From assembly GCA_049602155.1 (NCBI GenBank), contig JBMYRH010000007.1:124001-188000 (forward strand): DNA of 64,000 nt, in the 5' to 3' direction. The stretch is from JBMYRH01 sp049602155. Its GTDB lineage: Bacteria; Myxococcota_A; UBA9042; PHBI01; JBMYRH01. The translations under genes and the position numbers were made by a program. This document shows positions 44,747-54,115 of the stretch, in pieces (position 1 is the stretch's first letter; each line of letters begins with the position of its first letter). The notes beneath the pieces were generated by a model. It did no database searches. It saw only the letters and a program-made list of their open reading frames with translations, and was not told where the DNA came from.

Positions 44747-47700
44747 ATGACCTTGCGTACCACCCAACTTCTGCTCTGCACCGCGTCCCTAGCGCTCGCT
44801 ATTGGGGCACCGTTGCAGGCTCGCGCCGAGGCTGATCCAGCCTCTACCGTGAAGCCCTTGGTGGTCTTCTTGCTCGATACCTCGGGGAGTATGGAGTACG
44901 AGTCGGGGACGGCCACCAATGCGGCCTCAGAATTCACAGTCCCGCTCTGCGAAGAGCCGGACGTGAGCAACCCCACCCTCTTTCAAACGGGGAGCTTCCC
45001 GGCCTCTCGACTGATCGTCGCGAAAGAGGTGCTGACGGGGAGCTACCGCGACTACTGGTGCCGTTACGATTACCGTGACAGTAACCCAGACGCTGTCGAC
45101 TTCGAGTACCCCGTTCCCCATGTCAAAGCATGTTCGGGGACTGGCAGTGACGCATGCAAGGCGCCGGCTCAAGAGTTCGATGGTCTGCTTGATGTCTACC
45201 GGGACTTCATCCAGTTCGGCTTCATGACCTTCGACTCGCGAGAAGACGGCGGTGAGGGTGAAGACGGCATGTGGAGCTACGGCCCTAGTGCTGCGGCCGA
45301 TAGCAACTTGAACCTTGGGGTCAAGAACACGACCTGGGGTGTGCCTAATATGCCTAATGAGTGGGACTCAGAGACCTACTCATGGACCATGAGCGATGAT
45401 GACCGGACCGTGAACAATCGCGGGCAGCTGATGGCGCCGCCTGCCTCTGGCCAAGACGACTTCTCGACGCTCCGGCAGATGAACCGGATGCTTCAATACG
45501 AGGTGAACTCGACGATCGGCTATTGGGGGACCCCTTTGGCTCCAATGCTCGAGGACGCCGAGTGGTTCTTGCGAGAGCACCCTAACGTCCGACCTTGGAA
45601 TGCCGTGAACCAAACAGGCGATCCCTACTCGAACTGCAGGGAGCGGATCGTCGTGTTGATCACGGACGGGCGCGCCAGCATGGGTGAAGCCGTCGGCGGC
45701 TACCCCACGACGATCGAGGCCATTGAGAGCCTCAAGTCTACGCCCCCCTCCACGCAACACCCGAAGGTCTACGTCGTCGGGTTCAACCTCGAGAACGAAG
45801 ACGCATCTCTCCTGGACGAGGTCGCTGATCACGCTGACGGCACCTTCATGGCCGACACGGCGACTGGGTTGCGTACGGCCCTCGCGGAGATCTTCTCCCT
45901 CGCTCAGGCCGATGTTCAGAGCCGCACAGAGGTCGTCTACACGAACGCGACGCACTCCTCGACAGACCTGCAATACCAGTTCAATGCAGCCTTCCAAGCG
46001 GACCCTGACAACCCGACAAACCTCAAAGGCTTCCTTAACCAGACCGTCTACCAATGCTCAGGTGACTGTGTCGGCGTAGCTGCCAGTGGCGCCAGCTGCG
46101 CAATGGACTTGATCCCGCTTCACGACAAGCTCAACGCGCGACAAAACACGGACCGAGACCTCTATGTCGCCGTCAATGGCGAGCTCCAAGTCCTGGATAC
46201 CGACTTAGTCGGGCTCGCATCCGACGGAGACGACATGGCTGACCTGTTCGGTGTGAAGCAAACCGGGAACCTCGCGAACGTGAAGCCCATCCGCTTCGAC
46301 GGTCCACGCCCCGTCTTTTCTCAAGAACCCAAAGGGCCAGCCAGCGACCTCGGCGTTCAGAAGAGCTATATGCGTGAAGTCATTGAACTCCTCCGAGCTG
46401 ATGATGGGTCAGCACGCCAAGGTGAGCACATGGGCGGCATCGTCCACTCGAACCCAGTGACCCAAGAGGCCGTGACTGCGGGGAGCTACCCCCTGCGCAG
46501 CTGGAGCCTATACACCGAGACCCCGTTGCTCGGATCGCATCAGTTCCCTCCGAAGTGTCGCCCTACCGTGCTCTACGCAGGGACGCATGACGGCATGATT
46601 CACGCCTTCCGGGTCGACAAGTACGACGGTGAGGGCGCCTGTGAGGGGCTGTTACCTGCTCAAAGCGATGATGAGGTCGGCGAAGAACTCTGGTCCATCA
46701 TGCCTCAGCACCTGCTCAAAGCATCCCACGGTCTCGTCGGGGCCTATCGCTTCTTGATGGATGGTCAGATGCGGCTGGCAGATGTCCTGTTGGTCCGAGC
46801 GAACCCCACGGAAGCCAACGCCAAATCTGAAGCCCTCAATTGGCGCTCGGTGCTGACCACCGGTTATGGCGATGGTGGACGCGGCTACATCGCACTTGAT
46901 GTCACGAACGCCCTCGATGGCCCTAACGTGATGTGGGAGATCGACAACAAGCAGCGTTGTAAAAACGGCATCTGCTACCCTGCCGACGGGGGCACCTTCT
47001 CGGACGACTTCAGCAAGCTTGGGCTCACCAAGGGCCGACCTGCGTACGGCACAGCGTTCCTCGACAACCGCGAGGTCGCCATCGCCGTGTTGCCCGGTGG
47101 CGACGATCCCGGCGACACAGCGCAGCCACAAGCCGGTCGCGTGGTCTACATCGTCCGCTTGGATACAGGCGAGAAGGTCGCCGAGTTCTCCAATGAGACT
47201 GGCAACGTCAAGCACATGAGCGGCGGCAACGCGAACGTGAGTTACCACTTCACCGGGAGCCCAGCCATCTACTCCAACGTCCCCGGCGTCGTGAGCACAC
47301 GCGCCTTCATCGGAGACGCCGGCGGGCGCCTCTGGCGCATCGATATGCGCCCCAGCAATCCAGACGATTGGAAGATGGAGCTCTTCTTCGACACCTATGA
47401 AGACGGACCGCTGAACGCTGAGGACAGCTCCGATCGACAGCCGATCTTAGGGGCCCCTTCGCTGGCGCTCAACGCCACGGACGGCAACCTGGCGGTGGTC
47501 TTTGGAAACGGTGGTATTGACCACATTCGCACCGCATCCAAGTCTGACGTGGGCGTCTTCTCGGTCTCTGAGACCCTCGGTGGCGGACTCGATGACGTCT
47601 CGGCGACCATGAACTGGGTCCAGGTGCTGGAGTCCAACGAGCGCCTCACGGGTGAAGCTTTGGTCTTCAACAAGAGCTCATACTTTACGACCTACTTGGC

Positions 47701-48121
47701 CGATTCCTTGGATGCGTGTGCTGCGGGTTCGGGTAGAATCTATGGCCTGCACTTCACATCATCGAACGGCAACGACCCCGTCGGGACGATGGACGCAGAC
47801 GACGATCCCACCACTCTAGGGGCTGTCAGCTATGTGGGGACCGGTGAGGCTGTGCCCTTCGGCGTTCAGATCATCGAGCGCCCCTCCTGTAAACCTCAGG
47901 GTGGTGTCTCCAGCCTCGGGAACGTCGCGAACAACGCCAACGGAGTCGCGCGAGGCGAACTTCAGTTGGTCGTAAACGTCGCTAAGGGTGATGGTTTCGA
48001 CGCAAACTCCGTCCCGCCAGGTGTCGCTGGTGGCGACATGGCCACTAAAAACCTGACTCGTACCCTGCATGACTCAGGTGAGATGGTTCAGAGTGGCACG
48101 TGGGGCTACGTACTCTTCTAG
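44747..48121 (+). CDS. pilY1: PilY1/PilC-type pilus tip adhesin
   Basis: Large secreted protein at the type IV pilus tip, needed for pilus extension and adhesion. 1,124 residues, normal for the family. Signal peptide about 1-27 (ending ARA). A von Willebrand A domain starts at VVFLLDTSGSM (MIDAS DTSGS near residue 44) and runs to about 385, with VVLITDGRASMGEA inside. The C-terminal PilC-like beta-propeller covers about 590-1010 (TVLYAGTHDGMIHAFRVD, GRVVYIVRLDTGEKV, IGDAGGRLWRIDMR). An Asp-rich loop near residue 1015 (DADDD) may bind calcium. It closes the pilin set with one lipoprotein gene behind it. Confidence 0.93.
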   Translation: MTLRTTQLLLCTASLALAIGAPLQARAEADPASTVKPLVVFLLDTSGSMEYESGTATNAASEFTVPLCEEPDVSNPTLFQTGSFPASRLIVAKEVLTGSYRDYWCRYDYRDSNPDAVDFEYPVPHVKACSGTGSDACKAPAQEFDGLLDVYRDFIQFGFMTFDSREDGGEGEDGMWSYGPSAAADSNLNLGVKNTTWGVPNMPNEWDSETYSWTMSDDDRTVNNRGQLMAPPASGQDDFSTLRQMNRMLQYEVNSTIGYWGTPLAPMLEDAEWFLREHPNVRPWNAVNQTGDPYSNCRERIVVLITDGRASMGEAVGGYPTTIEAIESLKSTPPSTQHPKVYVVGFNLENEDASLLDEVADHADGTFMADTATGLRTALAEIFSLAQADVQSRTEVVYTNATHSSTDLQYQFNAAFQADPDNPTNLKGFLNQTVYQCSGDCVGVAASGASCAMDLIPLHDKLNARQNTDRDLYVAVNGELQVLDTDLVGLASDGDDMADLFGVKQTGNLANVKPIRFDGPRPVFSQEPKGPASDLGVQKSYMREVIELLRADDGSARQGEHMGGIVHSNPVTQEAVTAGSYPLRSWSLYTETPLLGSHQFPPKCRPTVLYAGTHDGMIHAFRVDKYDGEGACEGLLPAQSDDEVGEELWSIMPQHLLKASHGLVGAYRFLMDGQMRLADVLLVRANPTEANAKSEALNWRSVLTTGYGDGGRGYIALDVTNALDGPNVMWEIDNKQRCKNGICYPADGGTFSDDFSKLGLTKGRPAYGTAFLDNREVAIAVLPGGDDPGDTAQPQAGRVVYIVRLDTGEKVAEFSNETGNVKHMSGGNANVSYHFTGSPAIYSNVPGVVSTRAFIGDAGGRLWRIDMRPSNPDDWKMELFFDTYEDGPLNAEDSSDRQPILGAPSLALNATDGNLAVVFGNGGIDHIRTASKSDVGVFSVSETLGGGLDDVSATMNWVQVLESNERLTGEALVFNKSSYFTTYLADSLDACAAGSGRIYGLHFTSSNGNDPVGTMDADDDPTTLGAVSYVGTGEAVPFGVQIIERPSCKPQGGVSSLGNVANNANGVARGELQLVVNVAKGDGFDANSVPPGVAGGDMATKNLTRTLHDSGEMVQSGTWGYVLF

Positions 48122-48901
48122 ATGCAATCGTCCTATCTGCCCCCATCGTTAGTCGCTCTCCTGTGCCTCTGCGCGGGACAGCTGTTGAGTTGTGGCAAGG
48201 ACGCTCCACCGCCCAAGGGGCCTGACTGGCTCGAGGCGAAAGAGGTCGCCGCAAAACCCGAGCCCCCAAAGCCCTTCGTGAGCCCATTGGACACTTACGG
48301 AAACCTGAAGGGCCGTGGAGAGACGATCCTCGGGTTCGAGCGTCCGTTCGCGAGCAGGGAGGCGGATCATCGAAGCAAGGTGCCGGTCTACTACTTGATG
48401 GCCAACGAAGAGCGCATGCTTCGCTTCTTCAGGAGCCGCGGACACGTCGTCGTTGAGACCGGGACCGGTTGGCGCTTTCAGCATTCTGATCGGACGCTCA
48501 AGGCTCTCGCGAACAAAACCGAAGCCGAGGCCGTGAAGGACGCCAAGATCTACGCACGCCAGGGGCCTGGTGCTGGATGGACGCTCCTCTTCGACGACGG
48601 CAAACCGATTGAGACCGCGAAGCTGCCCTTGATGAAGTTACTCAACGAGGTGAGCCCCGCGGCACCCGACAGCACCACCAGCGGTGCACCGAACTCGTCG
48701 CACCGTGACCCATTAAGTGCTCAGGGAGCGTCTCTAGGGGCAACGCGGTCAGGGGGCACATCGGGTGGCCTCTCGAGTCGCGCCTTGCGCAAGCTCGAGC
48801 GGGCAGCATTGCAGCGCCCCATCAATAAGCGCCGAGCCAAGGATGTCTCTGCCCGCATCTACAAGCATGTAAAGAAGGGCGGCCAGCGCTTCCTGGACTG
48901 A
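48122..48901 (+). CDS. Lipoprotein of unknown function at the end of the pilin operon
   Basis: 259 residues starting immediately after the pilY1 stop, so very likely co-translated. The signal peptide ends in LLSC (lipobox, Cys about 24), followed by a Pro/Lys-rich linker. A compact mixed domain (about 70-175) contains VPVYYLMANEERMLRFFRSRGHVVVETG. A Ser/Gly/Thr-rich linker follows (about 185-225), then a basic C-terminus (RALRKLERAALQRPINKRRAKDVSARIYKHV). I do not recognise the family. Position suggests a role in pilus assembly or anchoring of PilY1. It ends 5 bp from the convergent ompA-like gene. Confidence 0.7.
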   Translation: MQSSYLPPSLVALLCLCAGQLLSCGKDAPPPKGPDWLEAKEVAAKPEPPKPFVSPLDTYGNLKGRGETILGFERPFASREADHRSKVPVYYLMANEERMLRFFRSRGHVVVETGTGWRFQHSDRTLKALANKTEAEAVKDAKIYARQGPGAGWTLLFDDGKPIETAKLPLMKLLNEVSPAAPDSTTSGAPNSSHRDPLSAQGASLGATRSGGTSGGLSSRALRKLERAALQRPINKRRAKDVSARIYKHVKKGGQRFLD

Positions 48902-48906
48902 TCGCT

Positions 48907-49944
48907 TTAGAGCCGCTTCCACTTGCTGCCAGGGAATGGGGCCCCGGTCGGGGCCTGACTCGTGAGGATGTAGATGGCCCTTCGATTCGCGGGCTCGTCG
49001 GTCTCGTCTGGGGTCTGTTTGGCTAGAAACTCCTCTCCAAAGCCACAGTAGTGGATGGGAATCTTGAGGCCATGAGCACGAAACCATGCGGCGATAGAGC
49101 GTGCGCGGCGGTTCGAGAGTTCTCGATTGTATGCCGCGTTACCCACGGTGTCGGTGTAACCAGCGACGTAAAATTTCAGAGCGAGCAAGGTCCCATGCTT
49201 AGCCAGCGCGTCCCTGACGAGGCCCAAGGTGCGCTCAAGCTTGGGAGCCTCCGAGGCCCGCACTTCGGCTTTCCCCGACGCAAACTCAAGCTCATCATGG
49301 GGGATCTCGATCGAGAAAGGCGTGATCTGCATCCCTGTCCAAAAGCCTGCGATGTCCGTCACCTTCAAATCCATGCGCACGATATCCGCACCCCCTGCAG
49401 GGGCTGACCAAGTCAGCTCCAATGGGCTGCCGGGCGGCTCCGAGTCAAAGTCGACCTCCTCAATACCGATTCGGCGACCACGCTCCCCGAGCAGGATCAA
49501 TTCTGCCTTGGCGACCGGATTCGTGATCCGGAAGACCATGCGACGGGCCTCCATGTCCACGTCTCCCGGTCCGATCGCGAGCTCAAGTTTGCCGACACGC
49601 GTCACCTTGAACGTGGTCGTGAAGTCTGTGTCGCTCCCATCCGCCCACTTCACCTGGAACCGAGCGTTGTACTCATGGACGCCAACTGGTGACTTGAACC
49701 CCAAGCGCTTCGTTTTGCCAACAGCCACTCGCCCAGCGCGCAGCACCTGCTTTTTCGCCCCTTCCCGTGTGAGGGTCACGGTCAGCTTCTTCAATGCCGC
49801 GGCAGGCTCGAGGACGATCGCGGGCTTCTGCTTACCCGAGACGACCGCGTCCAAGCGCATGCCTAGTGCCCCCGGCTCCGCAAGAGCTGGGCTCGGGAAC
49901 ATCAGCAGTATCGCCAGAGTGGCAAGAGGTAGTCGTGGCAACAC
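48907..49944 (-). CDS. OmpA-domain periplasmic protein
   Basis: 345 residues with a signal peptide (about 1-22, ending ALA), a beta-rich Ig-like middle (about 40-215) and a C-terminal OmpA/MotB peptidoglycan-binding domain (about 215-335). The key pattern is YVAGYTDTVGNAAYNRELSNRRARSIAAWFRAHGL, and later GFGEEFLA with DEPANRRAIYIL. The Asp and Arg that grip diaminopimelate are present (TDTVG, NRRA). There is no barrel. GTG start with AGGAG five bases upstream. Probably ties an envelope complex to the wall. Confidence 0.87.
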   Translation of the reverse strand: MLPRLPLATLAILLMFPSPALAEPGALGMRLDAVVSGKQKPAIVLEPAAALKKLTVTLTREGAKKQVLRAGRVAVGKTKRLGFKSPVGVHEYNARFQVKWADGSDTDFTTTFKVTRVGKLELAIGPGDVDMEARRMVFRITNPVAKAELILLGERGRRIGIEEVDFDSEPPGSPLELTWSAPAGGADIVRMDLKVTDIAGFWTGMQITPFSIEIPHDELEFASGKAEVRASEAPKLERTLGLVRDALAKHGTLLALKFYVAGYTDTVGNAAYNRELSNRRARSIAAWFRAHGLKIPIHYCGFGEEFLAKQTPDETDEPANRRAIYILTSQAPTGAPFPGSKWKRL

Positions 49945-50037
49945 GGGGACTCCTGAACGATGAAGGTGCGCCCTTCATGACGGAACCTGAGTGCTATCGG
50001 CCTTCGTCGCTCGGAAGCCGAAGTCACTGTGCGGTTC

Positions 50038-51393
50038 TTAGAAATCGACCGGCAAGGTCGGGATCAAAAATAGTGCTGAATCGCTGTATGGGATGAGCTG
50101 GGCGTCGTCGACCCTGGCCCCAAAGAAGAACCCGTAGAGGTCAAAGTTCAAGACGGGCACGGTCACCGTCACTGCCAAGCCTGGATCGGTCACTGAGCCT
50201 GATAGCCGTCCATCCTCAGACAGGGTGAGGCCCTCAGGGATCCCCCCGTTGGGGATGAAGCTCGACACCACGCTCGGGAGCGGATCTTCACTCCAAGAGA
50301 GCGGTTTACTCCCACCCACTGCCTGTAACTGCACGTCATAGGGGACGGGGAAGCTCGGGATGATGAAGATCAAGGGAAGCACGATGACCTTGGTGACGAA
50401 CAAGTCGAGTTCGGGAGACCCCACAACTTCGAGCGGCGGAATCGTGACCGCCATCATGAAGTCTTTCGTGTCGACCAATGGAGGCGCTCCGTTGTCGAAC
50501 GCCTTTAACGTGAACTCAAACGTCCCAGCGGCCTCCGGTGTTCCCGTCATCAAGCCATCCGACGACAACGCCAACCCTGGGGGCATCTCGCCCTCAGCGA
50601 GGCCCCAAAAGTAGGGTTCTTCGCCTCCAATCGCCTCGAACTGAAACATGACCTCATCGTCCCCTTGGACTTGAGGCAGCTGCGTGGCTGTCGTGATGTA
50701 CAGCCCGTGCTCTTCGACAATCAACGAGAGTGGCTCAACGACGATATCGCCATTGGAGTCCGTCAGCTTGATCAAGAGCGGAGAGGGCCCCGGATCGTCC
50801 GTCATCCCCGACAGGACACCACCTCCGCTGAGCGAATACCCTTCCGGCAGCTCTCCTTGATGAATGGACCACATGTACGGTGGAAGGCCGCCCTCCCCCT
50901 CCAGCTCGAAGACATAAGGCAGCCCCTGCAACGCGGTGGGGAGCTCCGTGGTCTTGAAAGCAAGATCCAAGAAGACACACTCGCCCTCCTCACAGATCGC
51001 CCCGTCCGTGCAATCCGAGGACTCGACGCAAGTGATACACGCCCCCTCCCAGCACACCAACCAGGAGTCGCACTTAATCAACTCGAAGGCCGTGCCATCC
51101 TCATTGCATGTGAGCAAGTTACCCTCGACACAGCCGGATAGCCCTGGTGGGCAAACCTGACTTTGCTGTGGCCCGACATCTTCTGCGAAGGCATCCGACT
51201 CAGGTCCCTCTGCGTCACGTTCACTCGTGTCTGACTCAGCAGCGCTCTCGCCTGTCTCAACGTCCTGCGGCACTGCAGCAGTCTCGCCGCCCACGGTCCC
51301 CAGCTCGGACGAGCCGTTGATCGCAGAACCGCACGCCCCCATCATCAAGGCGATGCAGACCAGTAAAATCGAACGCACACTGACTGGGAACAT
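50038..51393 (-). CDS. Lipoprotein with Cys-rich segment and three putative Ig (He_PIG) repeats
   Basis: 451 residues from an ATG at 51393 with GGAG upstream. Lipobox MGAC (Cys about 21), an acidic Ser/Thr linker, then a Cys-rich segment (about 80-140: CPPGLSGC, LLTCNEDG, CVESSDC, GAICEEGEC). Three beta-sandwich repeats of the He_PIG type follow (about 148-225, 238-310 and 345-420), each with the hallmark pattern 'GG.PPY.W....G.LP.GL.LS..G.LSG'. The Cys-rich pattern is shared with the giant protein. Surface adhesion or display is likely but not shown. Single gene. Confidence 0.8.
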   Translation of the reverse strand: MFPVSVRSILLVCIALMMGACGSAINGSSELGTVGGETAAVPQDVETGESAAESDTSERDAEGPESDAFAEDVGPQQSQVCPPGLSGCVEGNLLTCNEDGTAFELIKCDSWLVCWEGACITCVESSDCTDGAICEEGECVFLDLAFKTTELPTALQGLPYVFELEGEGGLPPYMWSIHQGELPEGYSLSGGGVLSGMTDDPGPSPLLIKLTDSNGDIVVEPLSLIVEEHGLYITTATQLPQVQGDDEVMFQFEAIGGEEPYFWGLAEGEMPPGLALSSDGLMTGTPEAAGTFEFTLKAFDNGAPPLVDTKDFMMAVTIPPLEVVGSPELDLFVTKVIVLPLIFIIPSFPVPYDVQLQAVGGSKPLSWSEDPLPSVVSSFIPNGGIPEGLTLSEDGRLSGSVTDPGLAVTVTVPVLNFDLYGFFFGARVDDAQLIPYSDSALFLIPTLPVDF

Positions 51394-51526
51394 GACGCCT
51401 CCCTCTCCTTCGTCCGACGCACTATACACAGAACGTGCCTTGCGACGCTCGGTCTAACAGCCTAACGTCCGAGGGCGCTGTGGTCCCCGGCGGACGAGGA
51501 GGGATGTCATCGGTCGCACCAGCCTA

Positions 51527-52789
51527 GTGGCGTCACTCGCCTTGCTGCTCTGCTCCACGTCGGTCCATGCAAGCACTCCAGACCTCTTCGGATACGGTGC
51601 GCGCGGCCAAGCGATGACAGGCGCAGTGGCCTCGACAAGCCAAGGGCACGGGAGCGTCTACTACAACCCCGCGCGGCTCGCCTTCGACAGCGCCCCCTCG
51701 TTCTCAATCGGCTACGCGAGCGGTGAATTCGACCTGCGCATCGACGGTGAAGAGGTCGACGTGCGCAGCGCACCGGCACTCACTCTGGGCCTCTCCTTGC
51801 CTCTCCCTTTCCTTGGCTGGCTTGAGGACCGCATCGCGCTTGGTCTGGCGCTCGTGCTGCCGCAAACCTCGGTGTTGATCGCGGATATCCCACCCCCGAC
51901 GACCCCCTCTTTCGCGTTACTTGAGACCCGCGCACAGACCGTGAGCATCCAAGCTGCGTTAGCGTTCCGACCATTGGACTGGGTGTCCTTCGGGGCGGGG
52001 GTGATCGCGCTCGCAACCCTCGAGGGCCATGTTGAGGTTGGTCCGAACGAGACTGGGCGACTGGGCTCCGAAGTGAGTGATGTGTTGGTCGCTGACTTCG
52101 CCCCCGTCATCGGGGTGTCAGTGGCGCCTTGGCCTTGGCTCTCTTTTGCCGCGACTTACCGAGGGCAATCGGCCGCGACCTTTACCTTCCCGATCGAGGC
52201 TAACCTCGGTGATCTCGCGGGACAGGTCGGCCTCAGCGGACTCGACGTGGAGGTCCTGCCGATACCGATCTTAGCGATCGATGGCACGGCTCAGTTTGAT
52301 CCAGAGCAAGTCGCCTTTGAAGTCGCCGGGCGACCACAGCCATGGTTGCTCATCGCCGCAGGGGTGAACTGGAAACATTGGAGCCGATTCGACAACCCGA
52401 TCGTGTACACGGCGGAGCGCCCTGGTGATGCCCCACAGCCGCCCCCCGAGTTCTCCGATACGGTCTCTGCGCGCCTCGGGTTCGAGGCGACCGTAAGCGT
52501 GGGACCAATCACCCTTGAGCCACGGTGCGGCGTCGCGTGGGAGCCCACACCAAGCCCCCTACAGAGGGGCTATCACAACTACCTCGACAATGACCGCGCC
52601 GTGTTTGGGCTGGGGCTCGGTACGCGCTGGCAATTTCTCAGTCTCGATCTGGCCTTTCAGCTCCACCACCTGCTCCCCCGAACCGCGGTCAAAGATGCCA
52701 CGATCTTCGAGGACCACCCCGGCTGGCCATCCATCGAGCACGCGGGGGAGATCTTCTACATGGGGGCAGAGTTGGGGGTCTCGCTATGA
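51527..52789 (+). CDS. FadL/OmpP1-like outer-membrane barrel, copy 1
   Basis: About 420 residues. The mature N-terminus (STPDLFGYGARGQAMTGAVAS...GSVYYNPARLA) matches the FadL/OmpP1/TodX hallmark, in which an N-terminal plug precedes a 14-strand barrel for hydrophobic substrates. The rest is beta-rich and ends in ELGVSL. The start is uncertain: the only standard in-frame start is GTG at 51527, without an SD. An ATC at 51509 has a perfect GGAGG seven bases upstream and would give a better signal peptide (GRTSLVASLALLLCSTSVHA). It overlaps copy 2 by 4 bp. Confidence 0.83.
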   Translation: MASLALLLCSTSVHASTPDLFGYGARGQAMTGAVASTSQGHGSVYYNPARLAFDSAPSFSIGYASGEFDLRIDGEEVDVRSAPALTLGLSLPLPFLGWLEDRIALGLALVLPQTSVLIADIPPPTTPSFALLETRAQTVSIQAALAFRPLDWVSFGAGVIALATLEGHVEVGPNETGRLGSEVSDVLVADFAPVIGVSVAPWPWLSFAATYRGQSAATFTFPIEANLGDLAGQVGLSGLDVEVLPIPILAIDGTAQFDPEQVAFEVAGRPQPWLLIAAGVNWKHWSRFDNPIVYTAERPGDAPQPPPEFSDTVSARLGFEATVSVGPITLEPRCGVAWEPTPSPLQRGYHNYLDNDRAVFGLGLGTRWQFLSLDLAFQLHHLLPRTAVKDATIFEDHPGWPSIEHAGEIFYMGAELGVSL

Positions 52790-54105
52790 AGAGGAGCATT
52801 GTACTCAGCGTGGCGTTCGTGCTCATCACGGGCGGAGGTATCGCGCACGCCAACCCTGTCGATGCCTTTGGCTTTGGCGCGCGGGCTGTAGGGATGTCCG
52901 GAGCGATGACCGCCAGCGCAGAGGGCTTCTCGGCGAGTCACTACAACCCAGCAGCCTTGGCCCTCGATAACCGCCTGCGTATCGAGCTGGGCTACGCCTA
53001 CATGCACCCTAACCTTGAGCTGAACGACGAAGACCTCGGCGTGGACGCCCACCGAGGCTTTCAAGGGGGCTTTGTGCTCGCTGGGGACCTCTACGAGCAC
53101 ACCGTTGCCTTCGCGCTCTCCCTCTTCTTGCCCGACCGACTGATCACACGAGTACGCGCACTGCCCGAGCGTCAGCCTCGCTTCGTCATGTACGACAACC
53201 GACCACAGCGTCTCGTCCTGTCAGCGAGCCTCGCGGTCGAGATCGTCGAGGGCCTCACGATCGGCGCCACGCTTTCCTTCTTGTCCCACACGAAGGGGCA
53301 GTTAGATGTCTCTGGGCTCGTGGGGTTCACGGACTCTGATGAGACACAGCTGCGCACAGGGGTCGTAGAGGACCTAGTAGCAGTCCGCTACCCCACAATC
53401 GGGGTGCACTACAGTCCAACGCCGGAGATGAAGCTCGGGGTGACCTTCCGCGAAGAGTTCGCGCTCGAGCTCGGGCTCGAGGTCATCGTCGGGGGCGACA
53501 TCGTAGAGGACGGAGAGACCACGCTCACCGACGCGAGCTTCGCCATGGCCTCAGACAGCCAAACCCTCTTCAGTCCCCGCCAACTGGCCGTCGGGTGGGC
53601 CTGGGACACGGGGTGCTGGCAAGTGAGTGCAGACATCACGTGGGCCCAGTGGAGTCGCTTTCCGACCCCAACTGCGACAGTGACGATGTCGCTCGACCTC
53701 CCCGGACTCCCAGTCGAGCTCCCGCCGCCAGACACGCCGCTCCCCCCTCAATTCCATGACATCTTCATCCCAAGGATAGGGATCGAGACCAGCGCCCTCT
53801 CCCACCCAGTGTTCGAACTCAAGGTGCGTGGCGGCTATGCCTACGAGCCCAGCCCTGTGCCTGCTCAGCAAGGTCGCACGAACTACGCAGACACCGATAA
53901 GCATAGCTTCTCTGCAGGCCTCGGACTCACGTTGCACATCCTTGAGAGCATCTTGCCAGAGCCCATCGAGATCGACGTGGCGACCCAGTTCATCTATCTC
54001 CCCTCGGTGGTCACGACAAAGAGCGATCCCGCGGACCCCACGGGAGACTACATCGCTGACGGTTGGTGGCTGGGCGGTGCGCTCACTGCCCGGCTGCTCT
54101 TTTGA
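52786..54105 (+). CDS. FadL/OmpP1-like outer-membrane barrel, copy 2
   Basis: 439 residues; signal peptide about 1-22 (ending AHA). The mature N-terminus NPVDAFGFGARAVGMSGAMTAS...SASHYNPAALAL is again the FadL/OmpP1 hallmark. It aligns with copy 1 in the N-terminus, in WKHWSRF/WAQWSRF, and in YAYEPSPVPAQQGRTNYADTDKH versus WEPTPSPLQRGYHNYLDNDR. The barrel ends in ARLLF with a terminal Phe. ATG overlaps the preceding stop. It forms a coupled unit with copy 1 and the following lipoprotein. Confidence 0.87.
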   Translation: MKRSIVLSVAFVLITGGGIAHANPVDAFGFGARAVGMSGAMTASAEGFSASHYNPAALALDNRLRIELGYAYMHPNLELNDEDLGVDAHRGFQGGFVLAGDLYEHTVAFALSLFLPDRLITRVRALPERQPRFVMYDNRPQRLVLSASLAVEIVEGLTIGATLSFLSHTKGQLDVSGLVGFTDSDETQLRTGVVEDLVAVRYPTIGVHYSPTPEMKLGVTFREEFALELGLEVIVGGDIVEDGETTLTDASFAMASDSQTLFSPRQLAVGWAWDTGCWQVSADITWAQWSRFPTPTATVTMSLDLPGLPVELPPPDTPLPPQFHDIFIPRIGIETSALSHPVFELKVRGGYAYEPSPVPAQQGRTNYADTDKHSFSAGLGLTLHILESILPEPIEIDVATQFIYLPSVVTTKSDPADPTGDYIADGWWLGGALTARLLF

Positions 54106-54115
54106 GGTGCCCCCT

